Origin: Chloroflexota bacterium
Lineage (GTDB): Bacteria > Chloroflexota > Dehalococcoidia > JACPEP01
Assembly: GCA_016183425.1 (NCBI GenBank)
Contig: JACPEP010000006.1
Span: 62,001 to 126,000, forward strand
Direction: 5' to 3'
DNA: 64,000 nt
Positions 52,559 to 61,799 of this stretch are shown here, in pieces. Position 1 is the first letter of the stretch; each line of letters starts with the position of its first letter. Under the pieces are notes generated by a model. It ran no database searches. It worked only from the letters and a program-made list of their open reading frames with translations, and was not told the origin of the DNA. A program made the translations under genes and the position numbers.

Positions 52559-54312
52559 AGTGCCACCTCATTAAGCAACTCAGCAGGAAAGGCCGGGACG
52601 TGAAGGGTGAAGGGTATCCTCTCCCTTTTTGCCGGCTGGATGGGATAGCGCTGGAAGGGCAAAGGCCAGAAGCTCAGCCTTGTCTCATCGCCCTCGCGCC
52701 GGGCCACGATCCACTTCAGCCAGTTGGCATCGTCCCGGTAGGGATAGTCCTCCCGGAAGAGCTTCTCTCCTCGACTTTCCTTTCTCTCCAGGGCTGCCAG
52801 GTAGCCCAACTCTGCCATGGCGACCACGTTGCGGGCCTCGTTGGCCTTGACCAACTCATGGATATCCGGGGCAGAGACGAGGGGAAGCCTCTCGGTGGCG
52901 AGGCGGCGTATTCGCGCCAGCGCCTCCCGCAGCCGATCTTCCCTTTTGAAGAAGCTATAAGGGGCAGGAGTCACGATGCGGTTGAGGGCGTAGATGATGT
53001 TCAACGCCTTCTCCTGGCCATCTTGCCTCAGAGGGGCAAAGGCCTCGTTCCGGAGGCGGTTCACCTGCTGGGAGGAGAGGTGGGCCTTCCCCGCCTCTTG
53101 CGCCGCTTCCCAGGCGGCCTCCCCGGTTCCATAGCCCAAGGTTATCGCGCCCATAGCGCCGCCAATGGCGGCGCTATTAGAGGAGCCGGAGCCGCCGTAG
53201 GTGACGGAGCCCGCGGCCAGGAGCCCGGGAAGGTTGGTGGCCCCCCGGGCGTCTACCTTTATGCCCCCGGAGAGGCCGAGCATGGTGTAGGGGGTCACCT
53301 CCACCGGCTCCTTGAGGATATCGATGCCGAACTCGTCGAAGGCAGCCATGGTGGTGGCAGCGGTGCGGCGCAGCACGGCCACATCTTCGGGGGAGAAGTG
53401 GGTCATGTCCACGAAGCAAGGCCCGCGCCCCTCCAGCATCTCGGTGACTACCGCCCGGCAGATGGATGACATCCCCGCTCGCTCCCGGCGCTCCGGGTGG
53501 TAGCGCTCCATGATGCGCTCCCCCCGGGCGTTGATGACCCGCGCCCCCAGGGCGATCTGCTGAGACTGGCCGTGGCCAGGGAACCTCCGCGCCCAGAAGG
53601 CGAAGCGGCTGTGGTGGCAGAACTCCAGGCCCGCCAGCTCCGCCCCGGCCCGAAAGGCGGCCATCTGTCCCTCGCCAGTGAGGTTGTCCAGGTGAGTATA
53701 GTGGAGCTTGGAGGTGAAGGGGCCGGTGGCCAGCACGGTGGCTCGCGCCTGGATGACGTAGAACTGCCCGCGGCGGGTATGGAAGCCCACCGCCCCCACC
53801 ACCCGTCCCCCGGTGGGGTTCTCGCCATCGGAGGTGAGAAGGTCGGTGATCGTGACCCGCTCCAGAATGGGGATGCCGCTCCTTTCCACCTGGCGGCGCA
53901 TCACCTCCATTACCTGGACGCCGTCGGCCTGGAGAACGGTGATGTCGCGGCCAAAGCCGAAGGGGACGTACTTCAGGCCCCCTTTTTCGTCCCGTTCAAA
54001 GGCTACTCCCCAAGACTCCAACTCTCTCACTCGCTCCTGGGCGGTGTCGGTGAAGGCCTGAAGCTGGTCCTGGTCGATGAGGTAGGAGCTGTTCTCCACG
54101 TACTCTTTGAGCCACTGGCGGCGTCTTGCGGAGGACATAGGAGGTTGGGGGGCCTCGAAGCTGTGGGCGTAGAGAGCGCCGCCGCTACGGGATATGTGGG
54201 CCTTCTCCACCAGGAGCACGCGCGCCCCCAGCTCATGGGCGCGCAGGGCGGCGCGGCACCCCGCCGGGCCACCCCCGACAATCAGAACGTCGGTGTCTAT
54301 AGTCTCATCCAT
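52555..54312 (-). CDS. FAD-dependent oxidoreductase, AprA/fumarate-reductase-flavoprotein family
   Basis: 585 aa. N-terminal FAD motif VLIVGGGPAGCRAALRA with acidic strand end (LLVEK), an HISRSGGALYAHS loop, ATGPFTSKLHYTHLDNLTGEGQMAAFRAG and a GLSGGIKVDARGATNLPGLLAAG motif typical of the family. It pairs with the overlapping ferredoxin. True AprA would reduce adenylylsulfate; I see no proof for that, and no sulfate genes lie nearby. It overlaps the hydroxylase gene by eight bases. Confidence 0.86.
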   Translation of the reverse strand: MDETIDTDVLIVGGGPAGCRAALRAHELGARVLLVEKAHISRSGGALYAHSFEAPQPPMSSARRRQWLKEYVENSSYLIDQDQLQAFTDTAQERVRELESWGVAFERDEKGGLKYVPFGFGRDITVLQADGVQVMEVMRRQVERSGIPILERVTITDLLTSDGENPTGGRVVGAVGFHTRRGQFYVIQARATVLATGPFTSKLHYTHLDNLTGEGQMAAFRAGAELAGLEFCHHSRFAFWARRFPGHGQSQQIALGARVINARGERIMERYHPERRERAGMSSICRAVVTEMLEGRGPCFVDMTHFSPEDVAVLRRTAATTMAAFDEFGIDILKEPVEVTPYTMLGLSGGIKVDARGATNLPGLLAAGSVTYGGSGSSNSAAIGGAMGAITLGYGTGEAAWEAAQEAGKAHLSSQQVNRLRNEAFAPLRQDGQEKALNIIYALNRIVTPAPYSFFKREDRLREALARIRRLATERLPLVSAPDIHELVKANEARNVVAMAELGYLAALERKESRGEKLFREDYPYRDDANWLKWIVARREGDETRLSFWPLPFQRYPIQPAKRERIPFTLHVPAFPAELLNEVAL

Positions 54313-56599
54313 TACCCTTACCTTTCAAAGCCCGCCATATCCCCTCCGGCGTCATGGGCTGCTCCCGCAGCCGCACCCCCACCGCCTGGTAGATGGCGTT
54401 GGCGATGGCGGGGGCGGTGGGGATGAGGGCCGGCTCCGCCAGTCCTTTGGCCCCGAAGGGGCCGTTGGGGTCGTACGTCTCCACTAGGGTAACAGATATG
54501 GCGGGCATATCGCAAGCGGTGGGAAGGGGGTAATCAGCGAAGCTGGGGTTGGTCACCCCTCCCTCTTCGACTATCATCCTTTCCATGAGGCCGAAGCCCA
54601 GCCCCTGGGCGATAGCGCCCTGAATCTGGCCCTGGGCGGCCAGAGGGTTCAGGGCGCGACCCAGGTCATGGGCGGCGGCGACGCGAAGCACCTCCACCTG
54701 CCCCGTCTCCCGGTCCACGGCCACTTCAGCCACTTGAGCGGCGAAGGGATAGGCGATAGAGATATTGCCGTACTTGGTCTCCGGGTGGATCATGGTGACG
54801 GTTTGAGGGATATAGCTTCCCCGGCCAGTAATGAGACCGCCCCCCTGGCGATAAGAGGCGCGTCGGGCGATGTCCCCCAGGGTCAATCCTTTTTCCGGGG
54901 AGCCGGTAACGAACACCCGCCCGCCGTGGCATTCCAGGTCTTCCTCCCTGGCCTCTAGCTCCTGGGCCGCCAGAGCCAGTATCTGCCTTCGAGCATCCCT
55001 GGCCGCCACCAGCACGCCGTTGCCCCCCAGGGTAGTGGCCCGGTCCCCCCAAGTTCCCAGCCCGTGAGGGCTTACCTGGGTGTCCACGGGAGCCACCTCC
55101 ACCTGGGACAAAGGAACCCCTAGCACCTCCGCCGCTATCTGGGCAAAAACGGTGCGGGCACCCTGCCCCAGATCCACCTCTCCCGTGAAGACGGTGACAC
55201 GGCCCTCCTCTCCCACCTGCAAGTACGCCGATGAGCCATCGAAGAAGGGAAGAAAAGAGCGGTTGCCCGAAACATGGACGCAACAAGCCAGGCCCAATCC
55301 CCGGCCCGCCATAGGCGGGCTGGTCTCTCTCTGCCGCCAGCCGGCGATCCGCGCCGACTCCTCCAGACACTGTGTCAGGCCGCAGCTATCCAGCCGCCAG
55401 CCGTGGACGGTGACATCTCCCGGCTGGGCGGCGTTCTTGAGCCGCAGCTCCAGGGGGTCCCGCCCCAGCTCCCGGGCCACCTCGTCCAAAGCCTGCTCCA
55501 GAGCGAAGTGAGACTGGGGCTGGCCGAAGCCTCGAAAGCAGCCAGTGGCCACCTTATTGGTGTAGACGGCATAGGCCTCCGTTTTGATGTTGGGGATGCG
55601 ATACATATTGTCGTGCCTCAAGGCAGCGCTGAGGAGGATGGCTGGCGTGTAGTTGACGTAGGCGCCACAGTCGGCGATGACCCTCATCTCCTGACCCAGA
55701 AGGGTGCCATCTTTTCTCACCGCCAGGCGAATATTAAAGATCATGGGCACCCGAGGGTTTCCGGCCACGAACTCCTCTTCCCGGCTGTTAACCAGGCGCA
55801 CTGGCCGCCCGGCTTCTCGGGCCAGGAGGGCGCACAGGGGGTGGAGCTTCACCTCGATCTTAGCGCCGAAGGCGCCCCCTAGAGCCGTTTGGATGATGCG
55901 GATGCTGTCTTGACTTATACCCAGGGCGCGGCTGTAGGTGAGGCGGGCTACCGCCGGTGACTGGGTAGGGAGCCAGAGGGTCAGCTTGCCCGTGCCGTCC
56001 CACTCGGCCACGGCGGCGTTGGGCTCCAGGTAGGCCTGGTGAACCAAAGAGGTCGCAAAGCTTCCCTGGTAGATATAGTCCGCCTGGGCGAAGGCCCGGG
56101 CCGCCTCCCCCCTTTCATAGGCGAAGCGGGAGGCGATGTTGTCCGGGGCCCCTTGGTGGATGAGGGGGGCCTGGAGGCTCATGGCCTCCAGGGGGTCGAA
56201 AACAGCGGGGAGCAGCTCGTACTCCACCCTAATGAGGGAAAGGGCCTCCAGGGCGGTGTCCCCATCCACGGCAGCCACCGCCGCCACCTCGTCCCCCACA
56301 TAGCGAACCTTGTCCACCGCCAGGAGGGTCTCATCCTGGATAGGAGTGCCGGCCACGCCGTAGCGGGGAAGCGGGATGTCTCTTCCCGTTACCACCACCT
56401 TCACCCCCGCCAACTTTCGGGCCCGGCTGGCATCAATGTTTAGGATTCGGGCGTGGGGGTGGGGACTTCGGAGCACTTTGCCATGGATCATGCCAGGCAG
56501 CTTTACATCGGTGCCGAAGACAGCCCGGCCGATGACCTTGTCCCAGGCATCTACCGCCGGCGTGGGACGCCCAATCAGGGAAGCCGAGCCGAGGGTCAC
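54305..56599 (-). CDS. Molybdenum hydroxylase large subunit (xanthine dehydrogenase family)
   Basis: 764 aa, molybdopterin domains only. Motifs: IGRPTPAVDAWDKVIGRAVFGTD at the N-terminus, GGAFGAKIE, GCFRGFGQPQ and FGAKGLAEPA with the catalytic Glu. Unlike the 927-aa enzymes at 6438 and 10969 it lacks the 2Fe-2S domains, so it needs a separate small subunit, not found here unless the adjacent ferredoxin serves. It starts with GTG in a four-base overlap with the cupin gene. Confidence 0.9.
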   Translation of the reverse strand: MTLGSASLIGRPTPAVDAWDKVIGRAVFGTDVKLPGMIHGKVLRSPHPHARILNIDASRARKLAGVKVVVTGRDIPLPRYGVAGTPIQDETLLAVDKVRYVGDEVAAVAAVDGDTALEALSLIRVEYELLPAVFDPLEAMSLQAPLIHQGAPDNIASRFAYERGEAARAFAQADYIYQGSFATSLVHQAYLEPNAAVAEWDGTGKLTLWLPTQSPAVARLTYSRALGISQDSIRIIQTALGGAFGAKIEVKLHPLCALLAREAGRPVRLVNSREEEFVAGNPRVPMIFNIRLAVRKDGTLLGQEMRVIADCGAYVNYTPAILLSAALRHDNMYRIPNIKTEAYAVYTNKVATGCFRGFGQPQSHFALEQALDEVARELGRDPLELRLKNAAQPGDVTVHGWRLDSCGLTQCLEESARIAGWRQRETSPPMAGRGLGLACCVHVSGNRSFLPFFDGSSAYLQVGEEGRVTVFTGEVDLGQGARTVFAQIAAEVLGVPLSQVEVAPVDTQVSPHGLGTWGDRATTLGGNGVLVAARDARRQILALAAQELEAREEDLECHGGRVFVTGSPEKGLTLGDIARRASYRQGGGLITGRGSYIPQTVTMIHPETKYGNISIAYPFAAQVAEVAVDRETGQVEVLRVAAAHDLGRALNPLAAQGQIQGAIAQGLGFGLMERMIVEEGGVTNPSFADYPLPTACDMPAISVTLVETYDPNGPFGAKGLAEPALIPTAPAIANAIYQAVGVRLREQPMTPEGIWRALKGKGNG

Positions 56600-56934
56600 T
56601 TCGGGTAGTACCTTACCTCAAAGGTGACGCACCCGATGGGCACCTGGTAGGGGCCGTGCTTCATGCCCGGGGGGCGACAGGCGTACATCCCTTCGGTGAA
56701 GGTCTGCTTCTTGGCCACGTCGATGAGCCCCCCCTGGACGATCCACACCTCCTCCCAGAAGTCGTGGGTCAGGGTCTCCGTGGTCACCACCCCCGGCTCG
56801 AACCGTAGAAGGCGGGTATGGTCCCCCGTCTTCTCATCCTGGCTCAGTGTCTTTTCGTAGACGCCCGGCCAGCCCGCCACGGGCCGCCACGGGAGTGGGC
56901 CAACGTCGAAGAACTCTAGCTCCGGTTTGGGCAT
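56596..56934 (-). CDS. Small cupin protein
   Basis: 112 aa, single barrel. Conserved THDFWEEVWIVQGG and PPGMKHGPY blocks give one His, a Glu and a distal His as metal ligands; resembles ChrR-type/quercetinase-like small cupins. It is probably a lyase, isomerase or binding protein for the same pathway, translated with the hydroxylase (four-base overlap). Confidence 0.83.
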   Translation of the reverse strand: MPKPELEFFDVGPLPWRPVAGWPGVYEKTLSQDEKTGDHTRLLRFEPGVVTTETLTHDFWEEVWIVQGGLIDVAKKQTFTEGMYACRPPGMKHGPYQVPIGCVTFEVRYYPK

Positions 56935-56965
56935 ATCTCCTCCTTTTCTAAGGTACTACCCAACT

Positions 56966-57069
56966 TGTCACCCTGAGCCCGCCTCTAGCGGAAAAAGGGT
57001 CTGGCGGGGGGGATCGTACCAGATGGCCCATCCCCACCCCAGATGCTTCGCTCCGCTCAGCATGACATT
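56966..57069. repeat. Palindromic intergenic repeat, copy 2
   Basis: TGTCACCCTGAGCCC at one end, GCTCAGCATGACATT at the other, with GGGGGGATCGTACCAGATGG in the centre shared with the neighbouring copy. Confidence 0.75.
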
Positions 57070-57078
57070 AGTCTCTTC

Positions 57079-57191
57079 TGTCACCCTGATCCGCCTTGGG
57101 CGGAGAAGGGTCTGGTGGGGGGGGATCGTACTAGATGGCCCATCCCCGCCCCAGATTCTTCGTCCGCCCCAGGTGGACTCAGAATGACATT
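57079..57191. repeat. Palindromic intergenic repeat, copy 3
   Basis: TGTCACCCTGATCCGCC and ACTCAGAATGACATTC at the ends, and the same centre (GGGATCGTACTAGATGG) as copy 2, 10 bases away in tandem. Confidence 0.75.
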
Positions 57192-57205
57192 CATCCACTG
57201 GGCCA

Positions 57206-58834
57206 CTACCTCCCCAGTGTCGTGGCGTAGCGGACGGAGGTATCGCTGGTGGCCGTGGGGTCGGTAAGCACGTTTACACAGGCGGGGAGGCCGGAGGCAA
57301 AGGCCCGCTCCAGGGCGGGGCGAATGTCCTCCGGGCGTTGGACGAACTCTCCGTGGCCCCCCAGCGCCTCCACCATCTTATCGTAGCGCCTTACCCCTAG
57401 CTCCGTGGCCACCACCGCCCCCGGGCCGTACTTTATCTCCTGGCCATGCTTTATCATGCCCCAGGCGCCGTCGTTGCTGATGACACAGACAATGGGCAGG
57501 CGATGGCGGATGGCGGTATCCATCTCCATGGCGGACAGGCCGAAGGTGCCATCGCCACTGAGGATGAGGGCCTGCTTCTGGGGATAGGCCGCCTTGGCGG
57601 CCAGGACAAAGGGCAGCCCCGACCCCAAACAGCCCAAGGGGCTTCCCCCCAGGTTCTGCCCCATATGGTGAACCCGAAGGGTCTGACGGCCGAAATCCCC
57701 GATATCGCCGCCATCCACAGCGAAGAGAGCGTCATCGTTCAAGAAATCCCGAACCTCCCGGCACAGACGCAGGGGATGGATGGGCACCGCCGAGGAATTC
57801 CATAAAGGGGCCAGGCGGGCCTGATGTTCTTCCTGCCTCCGCCTCAGCTCCCCCAACCAGGCTCCCCGCTCGGCAACCTGGCGCCCCTCCATCTCTTTCA
57901 TCAACTGGCCCAGCACCGCCCCGGCGTCACCGGCGATGGGCACCGTCGCGGGACGAATCCGCCCCAGCTCCGCGCCATCGATGTCTACCTGGATGACCTT
58001 AACGTCTGACCGAAACGAGAGGGAGCGGTATCGGGAGCCTACGGAAAGGATGACGTCGGCATCCTCCTGGCCGTAGGCGCCCAGGGCCAGAGGGTGGTCA
58101 CTGGGGAGGGCGCCGATTCCCCGATAGGTGAAGGCGACGGGGAGGGCGGCCATTTCTACCAGGCGTCGAAACTGAGCGTCTGCTTGGGACCACCAGACGC
58201 CGCTTCCCGCCACGGCCACCGGGCGCGCAGCCCCGGCCAGGAGTGCCGCCGCCTGGCGAATCAACGCCGGATCGCCCTGAGGCCGGGGGGGCGTTACAGG
58301 CGGGGGGAAGAAGACCTCCTCCTCGGTCACCTCTCCCATGAGGATGTCCATGGGCACGTCCAGATATACGGGGCCAGGGCGGTCGGAGAGGGCATGACGA
58401 AAGGCCGTGGCCACGTACTCCGGGATGCGCTTGGTTTCGAAGCAGGTCTCCGCCCACTTGGTTATGGGACGCACCAGCCGGGCCTGGTCCAGCTCTTGAA
58501 GCACCCCCACCAGGAACTCTTTCAAGGGGCTGCGGCCGGCCAGGAGAACCATGGGGCTGCCGGAAACAAAGGCGTTGACTATGCCGCTGATGGTGTTGGT
58601 CAGTCCAGGGCCAGCGGTGACCAGAGCCACGCCGGGGCGGCCGGTGGCCCGGGCCCAGCCCTCGGCCATATGGGCCGCCGCCTGCTCATGGCGGGTATCC
58701 AGAAAGGGGATGCCCATTGGGGCACAACCCCGATAGATGGGGTCGATGTGGGCGCCACTGAGGGTGAAGATGCGCTCCACCCCCTGGATTTTCAGCGCTC
58801 TGGCCGCCAGGTAACCGCCGTCCACCCTTGCCAT
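57206..58834 (-). CDS. Second thiamine-pyrophosphate-dependent enzyme
   Basis: 542 aa from ATG 58834. A longer frame to 58987 only reads through a repeat. ARVDGGYLAARALKIQG starts the pyrimidine domain; the catalytic Glu lies in DTRHEQAAAHMAEGWARATG; the C-terminal GDGTFGLSAMEMD and SNDGAWGMIKHGQ form the Mg-TPP motif. Close in plan to oxalyl-CoA decarboxylase and acetolactate-synthase-like proteins. It is separated from the cupin gene by two repeat copies. Paralogue of the enzyme at 4762. Confidence 0.87.
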   Translation of the reverse strand: MARVDGGYLAARALKIQGVERIFTLSGAHIDPIYRGCAPMGIPFLDTRHEQAAAHMAEGWARATGRPGVALVTAGPGLTNTISGIVNAFVSGSPMVLLAGRSPLKEFLVGVLQELDQARLVRPITKWAETCFETKRIPEYVATAFRHALSDRPGPVYLDVPMDILMGEVTEEEVFFPPPVTPPRPQGDPALIRQAAALLAGAARPVAVAGSGVWWSQADAQFRRLVEMAALPVAFTYRGIGALPSDHPLALGAYGQEDADVILSVGSRYRSLSFRSDVKVIQVDIDGAELGRIRPATVPIAGDAGAVLGQLMKEMEGRQVAERGAWLGELRRRQEEHQARLAPLWNSSAVPIHPLRLCREVRDFLNDDALFAVDGGDIGDFGRQTLRVHHMGQNLGGSPLGCLGSGLPFVLAAKAAYPQKQALILSGDGTFGLSAMEMDTAIRHRLPIVCVISNDGAWGMIKHGQEIKYGPGAVVATELGVRRYDKMVEALGGHGEFVQRPEDIRPALERAFASGLPACVNVLTDPTATSDTSVRYATTLGR

Positions 58835-58859
58835 AGCATCCCCTATCTGCGAGACTGCT

Positions 58860-58984
58860 GTGAAAATAACGGTCACCCTGATCCGCCAGAGGCGGACATG
58901 TCCGCCGAAGGCGGAGAAGGGTCTCGGCCCACGGGTGTCGAGATTCTTCGCCTCCGCTCCGCTACGGCTCAGAATGACATTTTT
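58860..58984. repeat. Palindromic intergenic repeat, copy 4
   Basis: TGAAAATAACGGTCACCCTGA to CTCAGAATGACATTTTT; nearest to copy 1 at 13761-13865 in the central GGTCTCGGCCCACGGGTGTC block. It sits directly upstream of the TPP enzyme start. Confidence 0.78.
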
Positions 58985-58989
58985 CATCC

Positions 58990-59200
58990 TCTGGTGATGA
59001 ACTGTTTAATGATACCCCGTGCTTTAGCGTGGGGTGTTTCCAAACACTCTCTACCTGTCCCCCCTGCCATAGGCAGACTAACTCTATCACAGCGGCCAAC
59101 TAGCTTCAAGGCATACAATCCGCCTCTCGCCAGGTCGAGTCTGCGACAGGCAGAGTCCGATGGTTATCCCTGGCTGACCTCTGGCAACCCTTTCGCCCCT
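58990..59200 (-). mobile_element. Decayed IS200/IS605-like right end
   Basis: A hairpin at about 59011-59033 (ACCCCGTGCT-TT-AGCGTGGGGT, two G-T wobbles) has the form of IS200/IS605 terminal stem-loops. On the minus strand upstream of it is a broken open frame ending near RECLETPHAKARG, which may be the tail of an OrfB-type protein; no intact transposase remains. This is based on shape only. Confidence 0.4.
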
Positions 59201-61750
59201 CTATGGCATAGGGGTAGGCGGCAGTGGCACGAGCTGAGGGTGAGGTGGGGGCGGGCGGGGCGTCTGACTCGGCGATGGGGGTTGGGGCGTCAGCAGGGGC
59301 GGGGGGAGGGGTTGTACAGGCAGGCGCGTCTCACCCCCCAGGCTGACCTCGTCCAGCCACAGCACCGCCCCCTCGCCGGTCAACTCAAAGCGAACCTCTA
59401 CATCTCCCTGGAGAGCCTCCAGGTCTATCCAGGCGTGACGCCACGCATCCTCAGCGTTAAGAGTCTGGGACAGTCTCTTCTCTCCTCCCACGCCTATTGC
59501 CCTGACCGTAAGCTGCCCCGGAGACGCCGTGGCGGGCGTTCGATACACTAAGGAGAGAGTGGCCCCGGAGCGAGGTACGTACACCCTTTGGGATAAGGAG
59601 GCCGTCCCCGATAGATAGGCACCGTAATCCCCGCTGTGGCGAAAGGTCTTGGCCAGAACCGTTCCGCTGACGGTCCACCCCGTCACTCCCTCCTCAAAGC
59701 CGCCGTTGGCGATCAGGTTGTCCCCCGGAGGTAGATAAAAGTCGTAGGGGATGGTACCCGCCATGGCGATAGCCTTGGGCGGCCACTGACCGAAGTCGGC
59801 TCGGCTGGCCGCGAAAAGATACGTCCCTTGGGGATAGGTTCCCAGGCGATAGGTGCCCGCAGCGCTGGTGGTGGTGGAGAAGGAAGAACCCACTGCCAGG
59901 ACGCTGGCCCCCGACAACGGCTGGCCTCGGTAATCCGTTACTCCGCCGGTGACGAAGAAAGGCACCGTGGTCTGGGCATCGCCGGGGAAAGGGGTATAGG
60001 GATCGGCGTTTCCTTCCGCATCCCTGGCCCGAACACGGAAATTGTAGGCCGTGCCCTCCGCCACCGGGAGCGGAGAGGTGGGGCCAAATACGGCTGAGGT
60101 GGCGGAGGTATTCTCCAACCAGGTGACCCACCTATCTTCCGCCCAGTACTGGACATCGTACCTGACGCTGGTGCTTCCCGAAGACCACCTCACCGGAAAG
60201 GATTTGCCTGAGGCATAGGTGGGAAGGGCCTCCATTACTGCTGACGCCGCCGGCCTCACCGGCTCCACTAACAAATAGGGCTCCCCTCCCACATCCCCGT
60301 TGGCGTAGCTGGTGCCGGGAAGGGAGATATTATAGATGCCACTGGTCGGCGTAATGGTGGTCTTATTGCCGTACTTGTCTACCAGGAGGGCGGGCGAGGC
60401 GGAGGCCTGGATGCCCGCCACGGTGGATACGGCGGAGGAGTTCCACAACGCCGTCACCTTGCCCTTAGATGTCCCGTAGAAAGTTACCCCTATGGCCGAG
60501 CCTATGGTCTGATAAACCACTCGCGTGGGATAAGCAAAATATGTCGCTGCCACCTGGTAAGATGTGTAGGCGGGCCGCTCACTGGCGCTATTGCGTATAA
60601 GCCCGTACCAATCGTAAGTCCCCAGGTCATCGTCGTAGAGCTGAAAAACAAAGGTCTTGTCCACGCCGGCGGCGGCCGCCATGGCATAAGCCTGGATGAT
60701 GAAAGATGCCTGCTCCTCCAAGCTGCCCCGCCACTGAGTGGGGCAGCCCAGGTAGGGGGAAACCTGGGTATCGCTGCAAACGGGAATGTTGGTTTCGTTG
60801 ACCCATATGGGCTTGGAGATGCCCCGCCCCGCCATCTCAGAACGGGCCCACAAAGGCACATTATAAAGGTGATAAGGGCTGACGTAGAGATGCCAGGGAA
60901 GGCCGTCGAAGTAGTAGTTGTGAGAAGGCGCAGTGGCATCGGCCACCATCAAATCCAGGAGGCGGGGCAGGAACGTGGTGTCTGTCCAATAGGCCAACCC
61001 GGCGAAAAGTACCGTAGCGGAAGGGTCGGCCGCCTTAGCTGCCTGGTAGCCCACCTTGAGGAGCTGATAGTAGTCCGCATAGCTGCCACTCCAGAAAACA
61101 GGCTGGCCGTTGCTGTCCTTGAGGTCGGGCTCGTTCCACATCTCCCACACCTTGACCCGGCCCTTGTAGCGGCTAACGGTGGTGTAGACGAAGCGGGCCC
61201 AGTAGTTGTCCGGATTTATGGTGCCATCGCCCAGGAAAACGGGGAGGTAGAGGTTCTTGGGTGAGGAGGCGGCGACGCTGGACTGGGGGATAGGTTGTCC
61301 CGAGGGCTGGGAAAGGGAAGGAAAAAGGGACGCTCGGTTCTCCAGGCGAGGCACGGGCACGGCCAGGCTGCCCGCGGTGGCTGACCAAAGAGGTGTCCCT
61401 AAGAGGATGGCGTTTGTCTCCAGGCCGTGGGCCACGTCGCCCGCCACCACCTCATCCTGCAGGCTGTAGGCGGCATCCCCCAGATAGCCCGGCGACGTTT
61501 CAATTTCGTGCCAGTACATGGGCCATCGGGTCCAGCGGACCCCCGAGGCCACCGCCTGCTGGTATCTTTGTTCTGAAGCGTTGTATCCGGCGCCGTTGAC
61601 GAAGACGATGCCGAAGCGGTCGTTCCTCTCCGCCACCGGAGGTAGGGTGGCCAGAGAAAAGGCGGCGGCGCCGTCCCCCCAGCGCTGGGGGGACGGCGCC
61701 GCTAAAAGAATTCCTATAGTTACGACAATGACTAACCAGAAAGGACGCAA
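59201..61750 (-). CDS. Secreted glycoside-hydrolase-like protein, clan GH-A
   Basis: 849 aa. Signal peptide (about 1-30). A TIM-barrel-like catalytic region (about 40-430) has VWEMWNEPD with the acid/base Glu and IWVNETNIP with a candidate nucleophile Glu, in the manner of clan GH-A enzymes (GH39/GH5-like). Then come a beta domain, an Fn3-like segment (about 530-600), a carboxypeptidase-regulatory-like domain (TGGVTDYRGQPLSGASV), a jelly-roll binding-like domain and a Pro-rich tail of about 25 residues. The signal-peptide codons contain a 38-bp perfect palindrome. Substrate unknown. Confidence 0.8.
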   Translation of the reverse strand: MRPFWLVIVVTIGILLAAPSPQRWGDGAAAFSLATLPPVAERNDRFGIVFVNGAGYNASEQRYQQAVASGVRWTRWPMYWHEIETSPGYLGDAAYSLQDEVVAGDVAHGLETNAILLGTPLWSATAGSLAVPVPRLENRASLFPSLSQPSGQPIPQSSVAASSPKNLYLPVFLGDGTINPDNYWARFVYTTVSRYKGRVKVWEMWNEPDLKDSNGQPVFWSGSYADYYQLLKVGYQAAKAADPSATVLFAGLAYWTDTTFLPRLLDLMVADATAPSHNYYFDGLPWHLYVSPYHLYNVPLWARSEMAGRGISKPIWVNETNIPVCSDTQVSPYLGCPTQWRGSLEEQASFIIQAYAMAAAAGVDKTFVFQLYDDDLGTYDWYGLIRNSASERPAYTSYQVAATYFAYPTRVVYQTIGSAIGVTFYGTSKGKVTALWNSSAVSTVAGIQASASPALLVDKYGNKTTITPTSGIYNISLPGTSYANGDVGGEPYLLVEPVRPAASAVMEALPTYASGKSFPVRWSSGSTSVRYDVQYWAEDRWVTWLENTSATSAVFGPTSPLPVAEGTAYNFRVRARDAEGNADPYTPFPGDAQTTVPFFVTGGVTDYRGQPLSGASVLAVGSSFSTTTSAAGTYRLGTYPQGTYLFAASRADFGQWPPKAIAMAGTIPYDFYLPPGDNLIANGGFEEGVTGWTVSGTVLAKTFRHSGDYGAYLSGTASLSQRVYVPRSGATLSLVYRTPATASPGQLTVRAIGVGGEKRLSQTLNAEDAWRHAWIDLEALQGDVEVRFELTGEGAVLWLDEVSLGGETRLPVQPLPPPLLTPQPPSPSQTPRPPPPHPQLVPLPPTPMP
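61665..61702. repeat. 38-bp perfect palindrome inside a signal-peptide sequence
   Basis: Two 19-base halves (61665-61683, 61684-61702), exact reverse complements with no spacer, centred on AGCGCT and rich in G/C runs. It lies within the first 30 codons of the glycoside-hydrolase-like gene, encoding APSPQRWGDGAA. Confidence 0.92.
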
Positions 61751-61799
61751 TACTTTCAGCCTCCCTAATTCCTCCTTTCCTTATTGTATTCTCAGGAGC

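Noticed and set aside
52277-54312. True adenylylsulfate reductase AprBA
   Set aside because: The arrangement is AprBA-like, but no sat, qmo or dsr genes are near and substrate residues could not be verified, so only the family is claimed.
58094-59551. 485-codon plus-strand open frame
   Set aside because: It is antisense to the TPP enzyme and passes through a repeat and non-coding DNA; its translation is low-complexity and lacks any family motif.
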